DNA of 44,008 nucleotides from Akkermansia muciniphila (GCA_945874745.1 CAMCIN010000002.1:1-44008), one strand, 5' to 3'. Positions 6,864 to 16,428 are shown, numbered from the stretch's first letter. Translations and numbers: made by a program. The notes: generated by a model from the letters alone, not told the origin.

Positions 6864-8096
6864 TCACTCGCGTAGGGTTTGGGCGCTCTGGCTCTTCAGT
6901 GAGATATTGGAGAGCAGGGCCTCCGTGCAGGCAGCCGCGAAGGTGGGGTCGCTGACTGTCGTGTCCATTTCTATGACCGGGATGTCCTTCCGGAGGCTGC
7001 TGCGCAGTGCTTTAAAAAGGGCGGCGTCGGCTTTGGGCTGATGAAAAGCAAAGCCCGGGGCTCCGAGGGAGCTGACTCCTTGGAGCGGCAGCAGGAGGGT
7101 GATTGGCCCGGTGGAGGCGTTTAATTTTTGGGCGACTCTCCGGCCAATCGCTGAGGCCTCCTCCGAGTTTGTGCGGAGTAGGGTGACCTTGGGGCTGTGG
7201 CAATGCATGAGGCGGCCTGCAAACCGGGGGGGGAGCGTGTGCGGAGCATGGAAATTGACGATGTCTAAGCAACCCGGGACTACCACTGCTGGAACGCCAT
7301 GCCTAGCGGCGGACTCAAGCCGTGTGGGACCGGCACCGAGTACGCCTCCAACGACCTCGTCGGCCCATTCTTTGAGGGTGAAGTCGAGGACCCCCGCCGC
7401 CAAGCCTTCGGCAATGAGTGTCTCCATGGTGCGTCCGCCCGAACCCGTGGCATGGAAAGGCAGGACCTGATAGCCCTCCCGTTCTAGCATCCCCGAGGCC
7501 AGTTGCACCCCGGCAGCGGTGTTGCCAAAGACCGACGCAAAAATCAGGGGCGGATCGTCTCCGCCAGCGGGTGGGCGGGTTTCCACCATTCCGCAGATGG
7601 CTCCGGCGGCGCCTGCCAGAACGGGGCGGGAGAGCCTGTTGAGGCGGTCTATTTTGAGCACGCACGGAAAATGAAGCGTGTCCTCGAAGGGCAATTGGGC
7701 GGCTGTCTGGGGGTGGGGGGAGCGGGTGAGCAGTACCTTGGGAAAGCCGATGGGGAGGCTCTTGAGTGCGGCGCTTCCGATGGCATCGGCCTCTCCCAAA
7801 CCCAAGCAGATGACGCCATGTATCTTTTTTTGGTCGCAGAGCTGGCGGAGTTTTCGGGGTGCGGCCTCCAGCATCATTTTGCGGGCACCGTCCTGGTCTT
7901 TCCGAAAGAGCCGCCAGTCCAGATCTTGTAATTCGGAAACGCTTTCCCTTGAGATGTGGGGAGGCAGCTGCGGGCTGCCACCAATTCCCACGTCAATGAA
8001 GATGGCTAGGTGGCCGTTCTGGCGGATGCAGTCCGCGAGAAACTCATGCTGCGGGCCGTGTGCGTCCAAGGCTCCCAAAATGGCGATGGTGGCCAT
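6864..8096 (-). CDS. UPF0261 / Tm-1-like ATP-binding protein
   Basis: 410-residue cytoplasmic protein of the UPF0261 family, whose plant member Tm-1 binds viral replicase; the bacterial function is not established. Family features seen: N-terminal TIAILGALDAHGPQHEFL with FIDVGIGG, the central Gly-rich ATP-site stretch (ATGSGGRTMETLI), the FTLKEWADEVVGG segment, VPGCLDIVNFHAP, HSPKVTLLRTN, and the C-terminal GVSSLGAPGFAFHQPKAD. Length is normal for the family. It lies 15 bases downstream of a small unknown gene and in the same direction as mgtE, so the three are probably cotranscribed; in other genomes the family is often near a TIM-barrel partner, which is absent here. Confidence 0.9.
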   Translation of the reverse strand: MATIAILGALDAHGPQHEFLADCIRQNGHLAIFIDVGIGGSPQLPPHISRESVSELQDLDWRLFRKDQDGARKMMLEAAPRKLRQLCDQKKIHGVICLGLGEADAIGSAALKSLPIGFPKVLLTRSPHPQTAAQLPFEDTLHFPCVLKIDRLNRLSRPVLAGAAGAICGMVETRPPAGGDDPPLIFASVFGNTAAGVQLASGMLEREGYQVLPFHATGSGGRTMETLIAEGLAAGVLDFTLKEWADEVVGGVLGAGPTRLESAARHGVPAVVVPGCLDIVNFHAPHTLPPRFAGRLMHCHSPKVTLLRTNSEEASAIGRRVAQKLNASTGPITLLLPLQGVSSLGAPGFAFHQPKADAALFKALRSSLRKDIPVIEMDTTVSDPTFAAACTEALLSNISLKSQSAQTLRE

Positions 8097-8111
8097 CGGT
8101 TGCGTGGGGTG

Positions 8112-8375
8112 TTAGGAAATCTCGGCGATGGCCTCCGCAGCGGCCTGGTAAACTAGCGGGTCTGAGAGGCAGCAGAGGGCGCCTATGAGCTGTGGGTCTT
8201 CCTCGCCGCGCCGCATGTCGGTGGTGATTTGGATGATGGCGTTCGAGCGCAGATTGGCGGGAAGTTTGGCCAGCGACGCAAACCAGCGGAGTAAGGCTTC
8301 CTCCGCGACGAGGGCGCGGCAGAGCAGTTGGAGTGCCTCGAGTTGGACGCTGGAGAGAGGGGGCTGCGGGGGCAT
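8112..8375 (-). CDS. Small protein of unknown function between mgtE and UPF0261 gene
   Basis: 87-residue protein, not recognised. It reads as a helical, Leu/Ala-rich soluble protein (LQLLCRALVAEEALLRWFASL, then ITTDMRRGEEDPQLIGAL and a helical end). It has no membrane segment or signal peptide. The ATG at 8375 lies 18 bases after the mgtE stop and its own stop is 15 bases before the UPF0261 start, so spacing argues for a real gene of this operon. Confidence 0.65.
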   Translation of the reverse strand: MPPQPPLSSVQLEALQLLCRALVAEEALLRWFASLAKLPANLRSNAIIQITTDMRRGEEDPQLIGALCCLSDPLVYQAAAEAIAEIS

Positions 8376-8393
8376 GGGGCGCGGAGAGACGGG

Positions 8394-9773
8394 TTACATC
8401 ACGGTGCCCCTGAGGATGAGCACTGCCGTACTAAAGTAGATGACCAAGCCGGTGACGTCCACCAGGGTCGCTACAAAGGGGGCGGAGGAGGTGGCGGGAT
8501 CCAAGCCGAAACGGCGCAGGATTAAGGGTAGCATCGACCCAGAAAGGGTGCCCCACAGGACGACTCCGACGATGGAAATGGCCACGGCTGCCGCCACCAA
8601 AAAATAGTGGGGCCCGTAGGTGGAGGAAAACTGGGACCAGGCGACGATCCGAGTGAAGCCTATCGTGCCGAGAATGGCGCCAAGGGCGAGGCCGGCGACG
8701 ATTTCCTTGGCCATGATCCGCCACCAGTCGTGGAGTGAAATTTCTCCGAGGGCGAGGGCCCGGATGATCAGAGTGGAGGCTTGGGAGCCGGAATTGCCGC
8801 CGCTGGAGATGATCAGGGGGATGAAGAGGGAGAGGACGACGGCCTTTTCTAGTTCGTGTTCAAAAAAGCCCATCGCCGTAGCCGTGAACATTTCTCCCAC
8901 AAACAGCACGATGAGCCACACGGCGCGCTTGCGGATCATCTGGAGCATGGGCGTCTCCATGTAGGGGGTGTCCAGCGCTTCCATCCCCCCGATTTTCTGA
9001 ATGTCCTCGGTAGTCGCCTCGTCCTGAATGTCGAGCATGTCATCCACCGTGACGATCCCCAGCAGCGTGTCGCGGGAATCCACCACAGGTAGGGAGGCGC
9101 GGTCGTACTTCTTGAAGAGGCTGAGAGCCACGTCTGCCGAGTCGCTTACCCGCAGCGCGATAAAGCGGTTGTCGTGGATGTCCGCCACCGTGGTGCCCAA
9201 GGGGCTAAGGAGAAACTCCCGGATGTGGACGTCGTCAATGAGGCCACCGGCGTGGTCTGTGACGTAGATGACGTTGAGGGTCTCCGAGTCGCGGCCGTGT
9301 GCGCGAATGTAGTCAAGCGTTTCCCCAACGGTCCACTCCGGACGGACCGTCAGGAACTCCGTGGTCATCAGGCGGCCAACACTGCCCTCGGGGTAACCGA
9401 GCAGCGTGCGTGCGATCTGCTGTTCTTTGGGCGAGAGCAGGGTCAGCAGCTGGGTGACGACCGCCGGCGGGAGCTCCTCCAACAGGGCCGTTCGGTCGTC
9501 CGAGGACATGTCATTGAGGATCCGGGCGGCCTCTTCGTTACCCAGGTTGCGGATGATGCGCTCCTGTTCTTCCGGCCCGAGGTATTCGAGCACCTCGGTG
9601 GCGTTGGTCTGCGGCAGGAGCCGGAAGACGATCGCCTGAATCTCCTCGGGCAATTCGCTGATGATCTCCCCCTGATCGGCCGCCGGAAGCGTTTCAAGCA
9701 AATGACGGATCGCCGAAAAGTTCCGGGTCTCAATCAGTTCGTTAATCTCAGGACCGATCAGGTTGCCAAGCAT
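8394..9773 (-). CDS. mgtE: Magnesium transporter MgtE
   Basis: 459-residue inner-membrane Mg2+ channel. Domains in order: the N-terminal superhelical MgtE_N domain (about 10-125; [28 protein letters not shown]), a CBS pair (about 130-260; [33 protein letters not shown]) that senses cytoplasmic Mg2+, the connecting helix ([10 protein letters not shown]), and five membrane helices at the C-terminus. The signature [20 protein letters not shown] is present, with the pore Asp near DVTGLVIYF. Length is normal. Start is the ATG at 9773; the downstream small gene and UPF0261 gene follow closely. Confidence 0.97.
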   Translation of the reverse strand: MLGNLIGPEINELIETRNFSAIRHLLETLPAADQGEIISELPEEIQAIVFRLLPQTNATEVLEYLGPEEQERIIRNLGNEEAARILNDMSSDDRTALLEELPPAVVTQLLTLLSPKEQQIARTLLGYPEGSVGRLMTTEFLTVRPEWTVGETLDYIRAHGRDSETLNVIYVTDHAGGLIDDVHIREFLLSPLGTTVADIHDNRFIALRVSDSADVALSLFKKYDRASLPVVDSRDTLLGIVTVDDMLDIQDEATTEDIQKIGGMEALDTPYMETPMLQMIRKRAVWLIVLFVGEMFTATAMGFFEHELEKAVVLSLFIPLIISSGGNSGSQASTLIIRALALGEISLHDWWRIMAKEIVAGLALGAILGTIGFTRIVAWSQFSSTYGPHYFLVAAAVAISIVGVVLWGTLSGSMLPLILRRFGLDPATSSAPFVATLVDVTGLVIYFSTAVLILRGTVM

Positions 9774-9850
9774 AGGGAGAAAGTTTTACGAGGCCGCGCG
9801 TTTGCACGATAAAAGCGGGAGCCCTCTCCCCGCGGCTTCGACCGGACGGA

Positions 9851-10888
9851 TCAAGGCTTGGTTGCGGCCTCAGAGCGAGCTTTCGCTAACACTTCTTTGA
9901 GATCCACTGCGGCCCCACCGCGGCGTTTGCTTTCATCTGCGGCCTCCATGAAGGCGTACAGTTCGAGTGTCTCCTCGGCGCTCACGGGGGACTGGCCGGT
10001 ACGGAACATGTCGAGCACCTTGAAAAGCAGCGCGTCGTAACCGTCGTAGGCGCCTATTTTGGATTCTCCCTTTTCTCCCTTGGCACTTCCTCCGTAGCCC
10101 TTCCGCTCCTTGCCGTTTTCTTGCCGGAAAATCCCGGTCCGCCCGTCTGCCCAGGTTCCTGTGACCTCCACCCTTCCGTCTTCGATTTGGGTGCGTTTGA
10201 CTGAGACGCAGCCAGTGCCCATGACGGTGTAGAGGCTTTCGCAGCCGTGGATTCCATACCAGAAGAGGTCCGGGTGGGAGGGCTCTATGTTCACGGGACT
10301 GAAGGTCTCGGCAGACATGACTTTTCCCAGAGAGCCTGCGCGCACCTCCTGCGTTGTGGCTCCGTAGCGCAGGGAGGAGGCGCTCAGGAGCGGGACGCCC
10401 GCATTCTTGGCGGCGTCAAAGATGCGCACGGCCTCCGCCAGGGAGGCGGCGATGGGCTTGTCGATGAAGACGGGTTTGCGGGCCTTGAGAATCGGCAGGA
10501 GCTGTTCGAGGTGCACTTTGCCGTCGTTGGATTCGAGCAGTACGGCGTCCACAAGGGGAAGCAGGGCCTCGATGGAGTCCACGATTTCCACCCCCATCTC
10601 CCGGACCTTTTCGGTGTATTCCGGGACCCTTTTTGTGCTGCTCTCAATATCTCTGCTCCCCTGTGGATAGGCCGCAATTACTCGAAAGCCGGCCACTTTT
10701 GGGGCGTCCTCCGGCTTTTTGGGGCCCTTGTTCAAGGTGGAGGTGAAGGCGATGGCGTGAGAAGTGTCCAGACCGACGATGCCGATCCGCAGCGTGGTTG
10801 GAGTGGGTGGGGGCGCGGCGGTGACACCGCGGGAAAGCAAGCTGAGTGCGAGACACAGCGCCAGGGGGGGGGAGGCTTTTTTAATCAC
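9851..10888 (-). CDS. Exported Gfo/Idh/MocA-family oxidoreductase
   Basis: 345-residue NAD(P)-dependent-type oxidoreductase. A GTG start at 10888 gives IKKASPPLALCLALSLLSRG, a good Sec signal peptide with cleavage near TAAPPP; the frame stays open upstream to 11596 but that runs through the divergent gene. The Rossmann strand is LRIGIVGLDTSHA, which lacks the third Gly of the usual nucleotide-binding loop. The EKP motif is replaced by DKP (FIDKPIAASLAEAVRIF). The C-terminal half contains FWYGIHGCESLYTVMG, with a His-x-x-E that may be catalytic. Substrate unknown, probably a sugar or sugar-derived compound. It is divergent from a second family member. Confidence 0.85.
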   Translation of the reverse strand: MIKKASPPLALCLALSLLSRGVTAAPPPTPTTLRIGIVGLDTSHAIAFTSTLNKGPKKPEDAPKVAGFRVIAAYPQGSRDIESSTKRVPEYTEKVREMGVEIVDSIEALLPLVDAVLLESNDGKVHLEQLLPILKARKPVFIDKPIAASLAEAVRIFDAAKNAGVPLLSASSLRYGATTQEVRAGSLGKVMSAETFSPVNIEPSHPDLFWYGIHGCESLYTVMGTGCVSVKRTQIEDGRVEVTGTWADGRTGIFRQENGKERKGYGGSAKGEKGESKIGAYDGYDALLFKVLDMFRTGQSPVSAEETLELYAFMEAADESKRRGGAAVDLKEVLAKARSEAATKP

Positions 10889-11059
10889 CCATGCGGCTCT
10901 AGCAGGTTGCCGAATGATTTGCCAACAGATGCGGGGAAGGAGAAAGGTTGTCCGGTATATTTGTCGAGAGTGCTTGTCACGGCTGTCGGTGAAGGAAAGC
11001 ATTTTGACTGCAGTCCACCCTTTCCCCAAAATTCTAAAATCCCTCAATCCCCCCCCCAA

Positions 11060-12322
11060 ATGAACCTCACCCGCCGTTCCGCTTTGCAAAAAACCGCTCT
11101 CCTGGGTCTCGCCACCGCCTTCGGCTCGCTCCGTGCCGCGAATGCCGCTGGCAGGAAGCTGCGGGTGGCCGTGGTCGGTCTGGGCCGCGGCATGGCGCAT
11201 GTCTCGGCATTGCTCGGCCTGCCCGATGTAGAAATCGCGTGGCTTGCCGAGGTGGATCCCAAAAGGCTGGCAACCGGGATGAAAGCCGTTGCCGACAAGC
11301 AGGGGGAGGGGTGCCGCGGAGTCTCGGACTTCAGGAAAGCGCTGGAGGACAAAACGCTGGACGCGGTTTTTATCGCGACCCCGAACTTCTGGCACACCCC
11401 CGCGGCGTTGCTGGCGATGCAGGCGGGAAAGCATGTTTACGTCGAAAAGCCCGGCTCGCAGAACCCAGCCGAGGCTGAGCTGATCGTTGCGGCCGCTCAA
11501 AAATACGGCCGACTGGTGCAGATGGGCAACCAGAGGCGGACATGGATGCGGGAGGGTATCGCCGCGCTGCATTCCGGCGTGATCGGGGACGTGCACTTTG
11601 CCCGGGCTTTCTATTACGGATCAAGGAAGCCCATTGGGGCCGGGGCGATCGCCCCGGGCGCGGATTTGGACCTGAACCTGTGGCAGGGGCCGGTGGCCGA
11701 TGAACGCGACATCCGCCCCTTTGTCCACTACGACTGGCACTGGCTCTGGCACTGGGGCAACGGGGAACTGGGCAACAACGGCATCCACACGCTGGATGTC
11801 CTACGCTGGGGCTTGCAGGTGCGCTACCCGCGGCGGGTCACCTACAACGGGGGGCGTTACTGGCATTCCGACAGGCAGGAGACTCCAGACACTGGCACGG
11901 CGGTGTTTGACTTTGGCAAGGTCGGCATGGAGTGGGTCCAGAGCAGTTGCACCCCGCGGGCTGCGGAGAAGCCCGTGGCGGAGTGCGTCTTTTACGGGGA
12001 CAACGGCTCCCTGGGGCTGACGGGGCCAAACTGGACCGTGTACGATCCGAAGGGGGTCAAGGTGGGCGAGGGCGCCGGGGCCGGGGGGAAAGACCCGGCA
12101 CACATCGGCAACTTCCTGAGCGCGATCCGGGGCGAGGCGGCCCTGAATAGTCCGATTGACGAGGGACAGATCAGCACGATGCTCTGTCATTTGGGCAACA
12201 TCGCCTACCGCACAAACACGGTGGTCGAGTGCAACCCGCAGACGGGACGCCTGGTGAACAATCCGGCTGGGGAGAATCTCTGGAAGCGGGAGTACCGGCC
12301 TGGTTGGGCGCCCTCTGTGTAG
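11060..12322 (+). CDS. Tat-exported Gfo/Idh/MocA-family oxidoreductase
   Basis: 420-residue oxidoreductase. The N-terminus TRRSALQKTALLGLATAF is a twin-arginine signal, so the folded, cofactor-loaded enzyme is probably exported. The Rossmann loop is VAVVGLGRGMAH, with the EKP motif (VYVEKPGSQNPAEAE) and a catalytic-type segment NNGIHTLDVLRWGL. The aromatic stretch HYDWHWLWHWGNGELG precedes it. This type is common in Verrucomicrobiota and Planctomycetota, where it is thought to act on sugars or polyols outside the cytoplasm; the substrate is not known. The start is the ATG at 11060; the open frame reaches back to 10247 but that part is antisense to the divergent gene. The 171-base intergenic region must hold promoters for both. 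Confidence 0.92.
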   Translation: MNLTRRSALQKTALLGLATAFGSLRAANAAGRKLRVAVVGLGRGMAHVSALLGLPDVEIAWLAEVDPKRLATGMKAVADKQGEGCRGVSDFRKALEDKTLDAVFIATPNFWHTPAALLAMQAGKHVYVEKPGSQNPAEAELIVAAAQKYGRLVQMGNQRRTWMREGIAALHSGVIGDVHFARAFYYGSRKPIGAGAIAPGADLDLNLWQGPVADERDIRPFVHYDWHWLWHWGNGELGNNGIHTLDVLRWGLQVRYPRRVTYNGGRYWHSDRQETPDTGTAVFDFGKVGMEWVQSSCTPRAAEKPVAECVFYGDNGSLGLTGPNWTVYDPKGVKVGEGAGAGGKDPAHIGNFLSAIRGEAALNSPIDEGQISTMLCHLGNIAYRTNTVVECNPQTGRLVNNPAGENLWKREYRPGWAPSV

Positions 12323-12386
12323 GCGGCGCCACCGGAGCCATCGTAGCCGGGGCGTGGGGCGCCGCGCGGATTTAATCTTTCCCCAG

Positions 12387-12415
12387 TTGACAAGGGGGCG
12401 CGGGCGGAACATAGT
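12387..12415 (+). promoter_or_regulatory. Sigma-70-type promoter of rpsT
   Basis: A perfect -35 hexamer TTGACA at 12387-12392, a 17-base spacer, and a -10 hexamer CATAGT at 12410-12415 (4 of 6 matches to TATAAT). It sits 28 bases before the rpsT start codon, leaving a short leader. Confidence 0.7.
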
Positions 12416-12443
12416 CCGCTCCCTTTTTACTCAGGATTTCATC

Positions 12444-12707
12444 ATGGCCAACACTCCTTCTGCCGCCAAACGCGCTCGCCAATCTGGACAGCGTGCACTC
12501 GTAAACCGTCGCATCACGACTTCGGTGAAAAATCACCTCAAGGCCGTGAGGTCTGCCCTTATCAAAGGTGACAAGACTGAGGCGCAGGCGGCGGCTCTGG
12601 CCTGTGAATCCACCTTGGACAAGGCAGTGAAGACCGGCAACGTGCACCGCAACAAGGCCAACCGCCACAAGAGCGCTTTGACCTTGGCGCTGGCCGCCAA
12701 GCAGTAG
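12444..12707 (+). CDS. rpsT: 30S ribosomal protein S20
   Basis: 87-residue basic protein that binds 16S rRNA early in small-subunit assembly. The family pattern is clear: start ANTPSAAKRARQSGQRALVN, then SVKNHLKAVRSALIKGD, and the C-terminal KGNVHRNKANRHKSAL-like end (here KTGNVHRNKANRHKS) with LTLALAAKQ. Length is normal. The ATG at 12444 is chosen because S20 always begins with an ANT/ANS-type N-terminus; the frame is open upstream to 12354 but without family similarity. It is a single-gene unit with its own promoter and a strong terminator about 110 bases downstream. Confidence 0.97.
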   Translation: MANTPSAAKRARQSGQRALVNRRITTSVKNHLKAVRSALIKGDKTEAQAAALACESTLDKAVKTGNVHRNKANRHKSALTLALAAKQ

Positions 12708-12811
12708 CCCTTTCCCGCCGGGCAGCGCTGAGACACGGAAACGTGCACCCGCTCCCGGCAGATTGTCGGGCGCCGTCTTCCCCAACAGGCCTGCCCTCCA
12801 GTCACAAATTC

Positions 12812-12845
12812 AAAAAGGCACCCTTTTTCAAGGGTGCCTTTTTTT
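12812..12845. terminator. Bidirectional Rho-independent terminator between rpsT and leuB
   Basis: A perfect stem GGCACCCTT (12817-12825) / AAGGGTGCC (12830-12838) with loop TTTC, flanked by AAAAA on the left and seven T on the right. The symmetric A and T runs let it work for both the plus-strand rpsT and the converging minus-strand leuB, whose stop is at 12874. Confidence 0.92.
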
Positions 12846-12873
12846 GCGTCTACCGGGAAAGCGCCGCGGGCGC

Positions 12874-14019
<1,146 letters not shown>

Positions 14020-14107
14020 TCACTTGGTTGAGGGGACTTTACAGCGCCGGGGTGGCGGCGCCCTGTTCAGGGGGCGCGGGCAACGTGGCGGGATTGACAG
14101 TTTACAG

Positions 14108-14129
14108 GGGGCGGCGGAGGATCCGCCCC
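14108..14129. other. GC-rich hairpin just upstream of the triple-FKBP gene
   Basis: A perfect 7-bp inverted repeat GGGGCGG (14108-14114) / CCGCCCC (14123-14129) with an 8-base loop, ending 13 bases before the FKBP start codon. In the mRNA it would lie in the leader and could limit ribosome access, or it may be a copy of a dispersed repeat. There is no T tract, so it is not a terminator for the plus strand. Confidence 0.4.
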
Positions 14130-14142
14130 TACCCGTTACCCC

Positions 14143-15348
14143 ATGACAAACCGCTTCACACACACTCTCAGCCTAGGTGCGCTGGTTCTTTGCGCGCCTC
14201 AGGTGACTTTTGCCCAAGCTAATATGCCCGAAACGCCAACTGATGTTAAGGCCGCTCCCGAGGATGCGGTAAAAACCCCCTCCGGCCTCGCTTCCAAGGT
14301 CCTTGCCAAGGGCAAGGGCTCCGCACACCCGGCCGCGGCCGACACGGTGACTGTGCACTACTCGGGGTGGACCACCGACGGCAAACTTTTTGACAGCTCC
14401 GTCAAACGCGGAGAGCCCACCAGTTTCCCCCTCAACGGCGTGATTAAGGGCTGGACCGAGGGGGTTCAGCTGATGGTGGAGGGAGAAAAACGTCGGTTCT
14501 GGATTCCCGCCGACCTGGCTTACGGCGAAAACCCCGGGGGTGGGCGGCCCGGTGGGTTGCTGGTGTTCGACATCGAGCTGCTTTCCATCAAGAAGGCACC
14601 GAAGGCACCGGAACTTTCCGCCCCTGCGGATGCCGAGAAAATGCCCTCGGGCGCCTCGGCGAAGACTGTGGCCAAGGGCAGCGGCACCAAGTCTCCCAAA
14701 TCCGAGGACACGGTCAAGGTCAACCTGGCCCTGTGGAGTCCCACCGGCGAGCTGTTGCAGAGCACTGACCAAGAGGGGCGGCCCGCCGAAGTGCCCCTGG
14801 ACAAGTTGCGCATCGGTGGGCTTCCAGAAGTCCTCAAGACGATGGTGGATGGAGAAAAAAAGGTGGTGTGGATTCCCGCCAATGTGGCGTTTGGGCCGAA
14901 TCTTCCACCCGGGGCGCCGGCAGGCGGCATCGTCGTGGAGGTCGAACTGCTGTCCTTCAAGGAAGGGGTGCCGCCGCCGCCGGTGCCTGCGGATGTCGCG
15001 GCCGTGCCCGCCGACGCACAGAAGACAGCCTCCGGCCTCGCCTCCAAGGTGCTTTCCAAAGGCACCGGCAAGGAGCATCCGAAGGCGACGGACAAGGTAA
15101 CGGTCCACTACTCCGGCTGGACGCTGGATGGAAAACTTTTCGACAGCTCCGTCACCCGTGGGGAGCCGAGCAGCTTTGGGTTGAACCAGGTGATCGCGGG
15201 TTGGACCGAAGGCGTCCAACTCATGGTCAAGGGGGAGAAGCGCCGTTTCTGGATTCCCGCCGGGCTGGCCTACGGCGAAAACCCAGGCGGTGGGCGGCCC
15301 GGTGGAATGCTGGTGTTCGACATCGAGCTCTTCGAGATTCAAAAATAG
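14143..15348 (+). CDS. Exported protein with three tandem FKBP-type prolyl isomerase domains
   Basis: 401-residue protein. A Sec signal peptide (LSLGALVLCAPQVTFAQA) predicts a periplasmic location. Three FKBP domains follow at about 46-153, 165-278 and 290-401. Domains 1 and 3 are nearly identical and keep the FKBP active-site pattern (VHYSGW, KLFDSS, VIKGWTEG / VIAGWTEG, GEKRRFWIPA, AYGENPGGG). The middle domain has lost most of the aromatic pocket (VNLALW, ELLQST, RIGGLPEVL, WIPANVAFGPNLPP) and is probably a non-catalytic spacer or binding domain. FKBP enzymes speed cis-trans isomerisation of X-Pro bonds and help protein folding. Most bacterial periplasmic FKBPs have one such domain. A long antisense frame is a shadow. 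Confidence 0.93.
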   Translation: MTNRFTHTLSLGALVLCAPQVTFAQANMPETPTDVKAAPEDAVKTPSGLASKVLAKGKGSAHPAAADTVTVHYSGWTTDGKLFDSSVKRGEPTSFPLNGVIKGWTEGVQLMVEGEKRRFWIPADLAYGENPGGGRPGGLLVFDIELLSIKKAPKAPELSAPADAEKMPSGASAKTVAKGSGTKSPKSEDTVKVNLALWSPTGELLQSTDQEGRPAEVPLDKLRIGGLPEVLKTMVDGEKKVVWIPANVAFGPNLPPGAPAGGIVVEVELLSFKEGVPPPPVPADVAAVPADAQKTASGLASKVLSKGTGKEHPKATDKVTVHYSGWTLDGKLFDSSVTRGEPSSFGLNQVIAGWTEGVQLMVKGEKRRFWIPAGLAYGENPGGGRPGGMLVFDIELFEIQK

Positions 15349-15484
15349 GGCGCTTCGCTGTTTCCGGTGGGCGATGTTTACATCTCGACTCCGAGGGGAG
15401 CAGGGAGTGATTCACAGATGAAAAAGATGTCCACAGATATTTCCGAAGGTTTTTTCCGGAGCCGAAGTCTGTGAGCTATTCTTG

Positions 15485-15587
15485 GAGGGGGCAACTCCCC
15501 GGTCCGCGCACGGCGGCAGTGCCGTAACCGACTGAGGTCCAGACAGCCCGGTAGGGGTATTTTGAAACACCCTTGCCGGGCTTTTTT
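15485..15587 (+). ncRNA. Structured leader or small RNA ending in a terminator
   Basis: A compact series of hairpins: GGGG/CCCC (15487-15490 with 15497-15500, loop GCAACT); a nested stem with outer CGGT/ACCG (15500-15503 with 15527-15530) and inner ACGGC/GCCGT (15510-15514 with 15521-15525); then a terminator stem AGCCCGG/CCGGGCT (15545-15551 with 15576-15582) followed by six T. The layout fits an attenuator or riboswitch-like leader for the gene at 15662, or a small RNA. I could not match it to a known riboswitch class by eye. Confidence 0.4.
15545..15587 (+). terminator. Rho-independent terminator
   Basis: Stem AGCCCGG / CCGGGCT with an inner GGGGT/CACCC-type pairing and a TTTTTT tail at 15582-15587. 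It lies about 200 bases past the triple-FKBP stop and 75 bases before the next start codon, so it may end the FKBP transcript, a small RNA, or act as an attenuator. Confidence 0.75.
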
Positions 15588-15661
15588 GTGCGGGGACGCA
15601 AAAATAGCAGTCTTTTTGAGATCCCCAGTGGCGAGTTACGGATGCACGTGTACTTTCCCGA

Positions 15662-16093
15662 ATGCCGAATCCACCCCATGACTCCCTCGCCGACTACCTT
15701 GAGGCGCACTCTCTGCTGGAAACGCTGCACAACAGAAAGGGCCGCCTGCTGGACGGGGCGAGTCCGGTACCTGAAAGTGGGGCAGCGTCCGAGTCTCTGA
15801 TCGCGTTGGTCGACGCCGGCATCCAGAAGGCCGGTGCGCTGGTGGTACAGTACGAGCAACAGATTGAAGGGGGCCTGCAGACCGTTGCCAACCACGCGGA
15901 TTCAGGGAGGGAGCTGTTTTTGGATATCTCAGAGAGGATCAGGGAGTTTTCTGCGCTGCTCGGCGAGCATGCGGAGCAACTCAGCGAGGATGAGCAGCTG
16001 CGCTGGGCGGGAGTGCTCGAGGATTATGCGACGCTGCACGCCGAGTGGGCCCAGAAAATGGCTCCCGGGGAATGCCCCCCACCGCTGGAATAG
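15662..16093 (+). CDS. Hypothetical helical protein
   Basis: 143-residue protein, not recognised. It is acidic and almost entirely helical by eye (LADYLEAHSLLETLHNRKGR; GLQTVANHADSGRELF; EHAEQLSEDEQLRWAGVLED), with no signal peptide or membrane segment. The charge and heptad-like spacing suggest a coiled-coil adaptor or chaperone-like protein, but that is a guess. It follows the structured element and terminator at 15485-15587. No close downstream partner on this strand. Confidence 0.6.
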   Translation: MPNPPHDSLADYLEAHSLLETLHNRKGRLLDGASPVPESGAASESLIALVDAGIQKAGALVVQYEQQIEGGLQTVANHADSGRELFLDISERIREFSALLGEHAEQLSEDEQLRWAGVLEDYATLHAEWAQKMAPGECPPPLE

Positions 16094-16428
16094 GGAGGGC
16101 TCGGGCGCCTCGGGGCGGGTTGTACAACCATGCGGTTTTCGCAGCAAAATACCCCGTCCCTGATTTATCTAAACTTGGCACCGGCGTCACCCGCACCCGG
16201 ACAAAGTGCCCGACGGAGCCGGTGTGCTGAGTGCTACGCTTACGGACCTGCTTGATTTCAGTGCAGACGGGCGGCCAGCCCTTCTGCAAACGCTTCAAGA
16301 AACAAACGGGTGTTTCTTGGAGCCCTTTTCCAGCGTGGGCCCCAAAACAAAACGGGCCGCCGGGTGCTTTTGGAGCACGCGGCGGCCCTTGTGGGAGCCT
16401 GCTGACAGCTTTTGGAAAAAAGCGCAGT
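16094..16428. other. Intergenic region between convergent genes
   Basis: 335 bases between the unknown gene at 15662 and the minus-strand winged-helix gene. It contains the strong terminator hairpin at 16343-16388. Short open frames across it on the plus strand have no recognisable product. A second imperfect dyad, TTTCTTGG around 16310-16320, is not convincing. Confidence 0.5.
16343..16388 (-). terminator. Strong terminator of the winged-helix gene
   Basis: Long GC-rich hairpin: GGGCCGCC (16354-16361) pairs with GGCGGCCC (16381-16388), with an inner GTGC/GCAC-type stem around TTTTGGA. On the minus strand it is followed by GTTTTGTTTTGGG, a T-rich tail. It lies 40 bases after the stop of the gene at 16429-17262. 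Confidence 0.8.

Larger units (their letters stand above)
15349..15661. other. Intergenic region with structured element
   Basis: 313 bases between the FKBP gene and the small unknown gene. The left part (15405-15475) contains an imperfect repeat of the kind TTCACAGATG / TCCACAGATA and the dyad TTTTTTCCGGA; the right part holds the hairpins and terminator listed separately. No gene is seen in it. Confidence 0.5.

Noticed and set aside
10247-11059. Plus-strand open frame extending the Tat-type oxidoreductase upstream by 271 codons
   Set aside because: It is antisense to the divergent oxidoreductase gene and lacks domain similarity; the ATG at 11060 starts at a twin-arginine signal.
15485-15560. 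Cobalamin or c-di-GMP riboswitch
   Set aside because: Some short segments look similar, but the required conserved boxes are not present in the right order.
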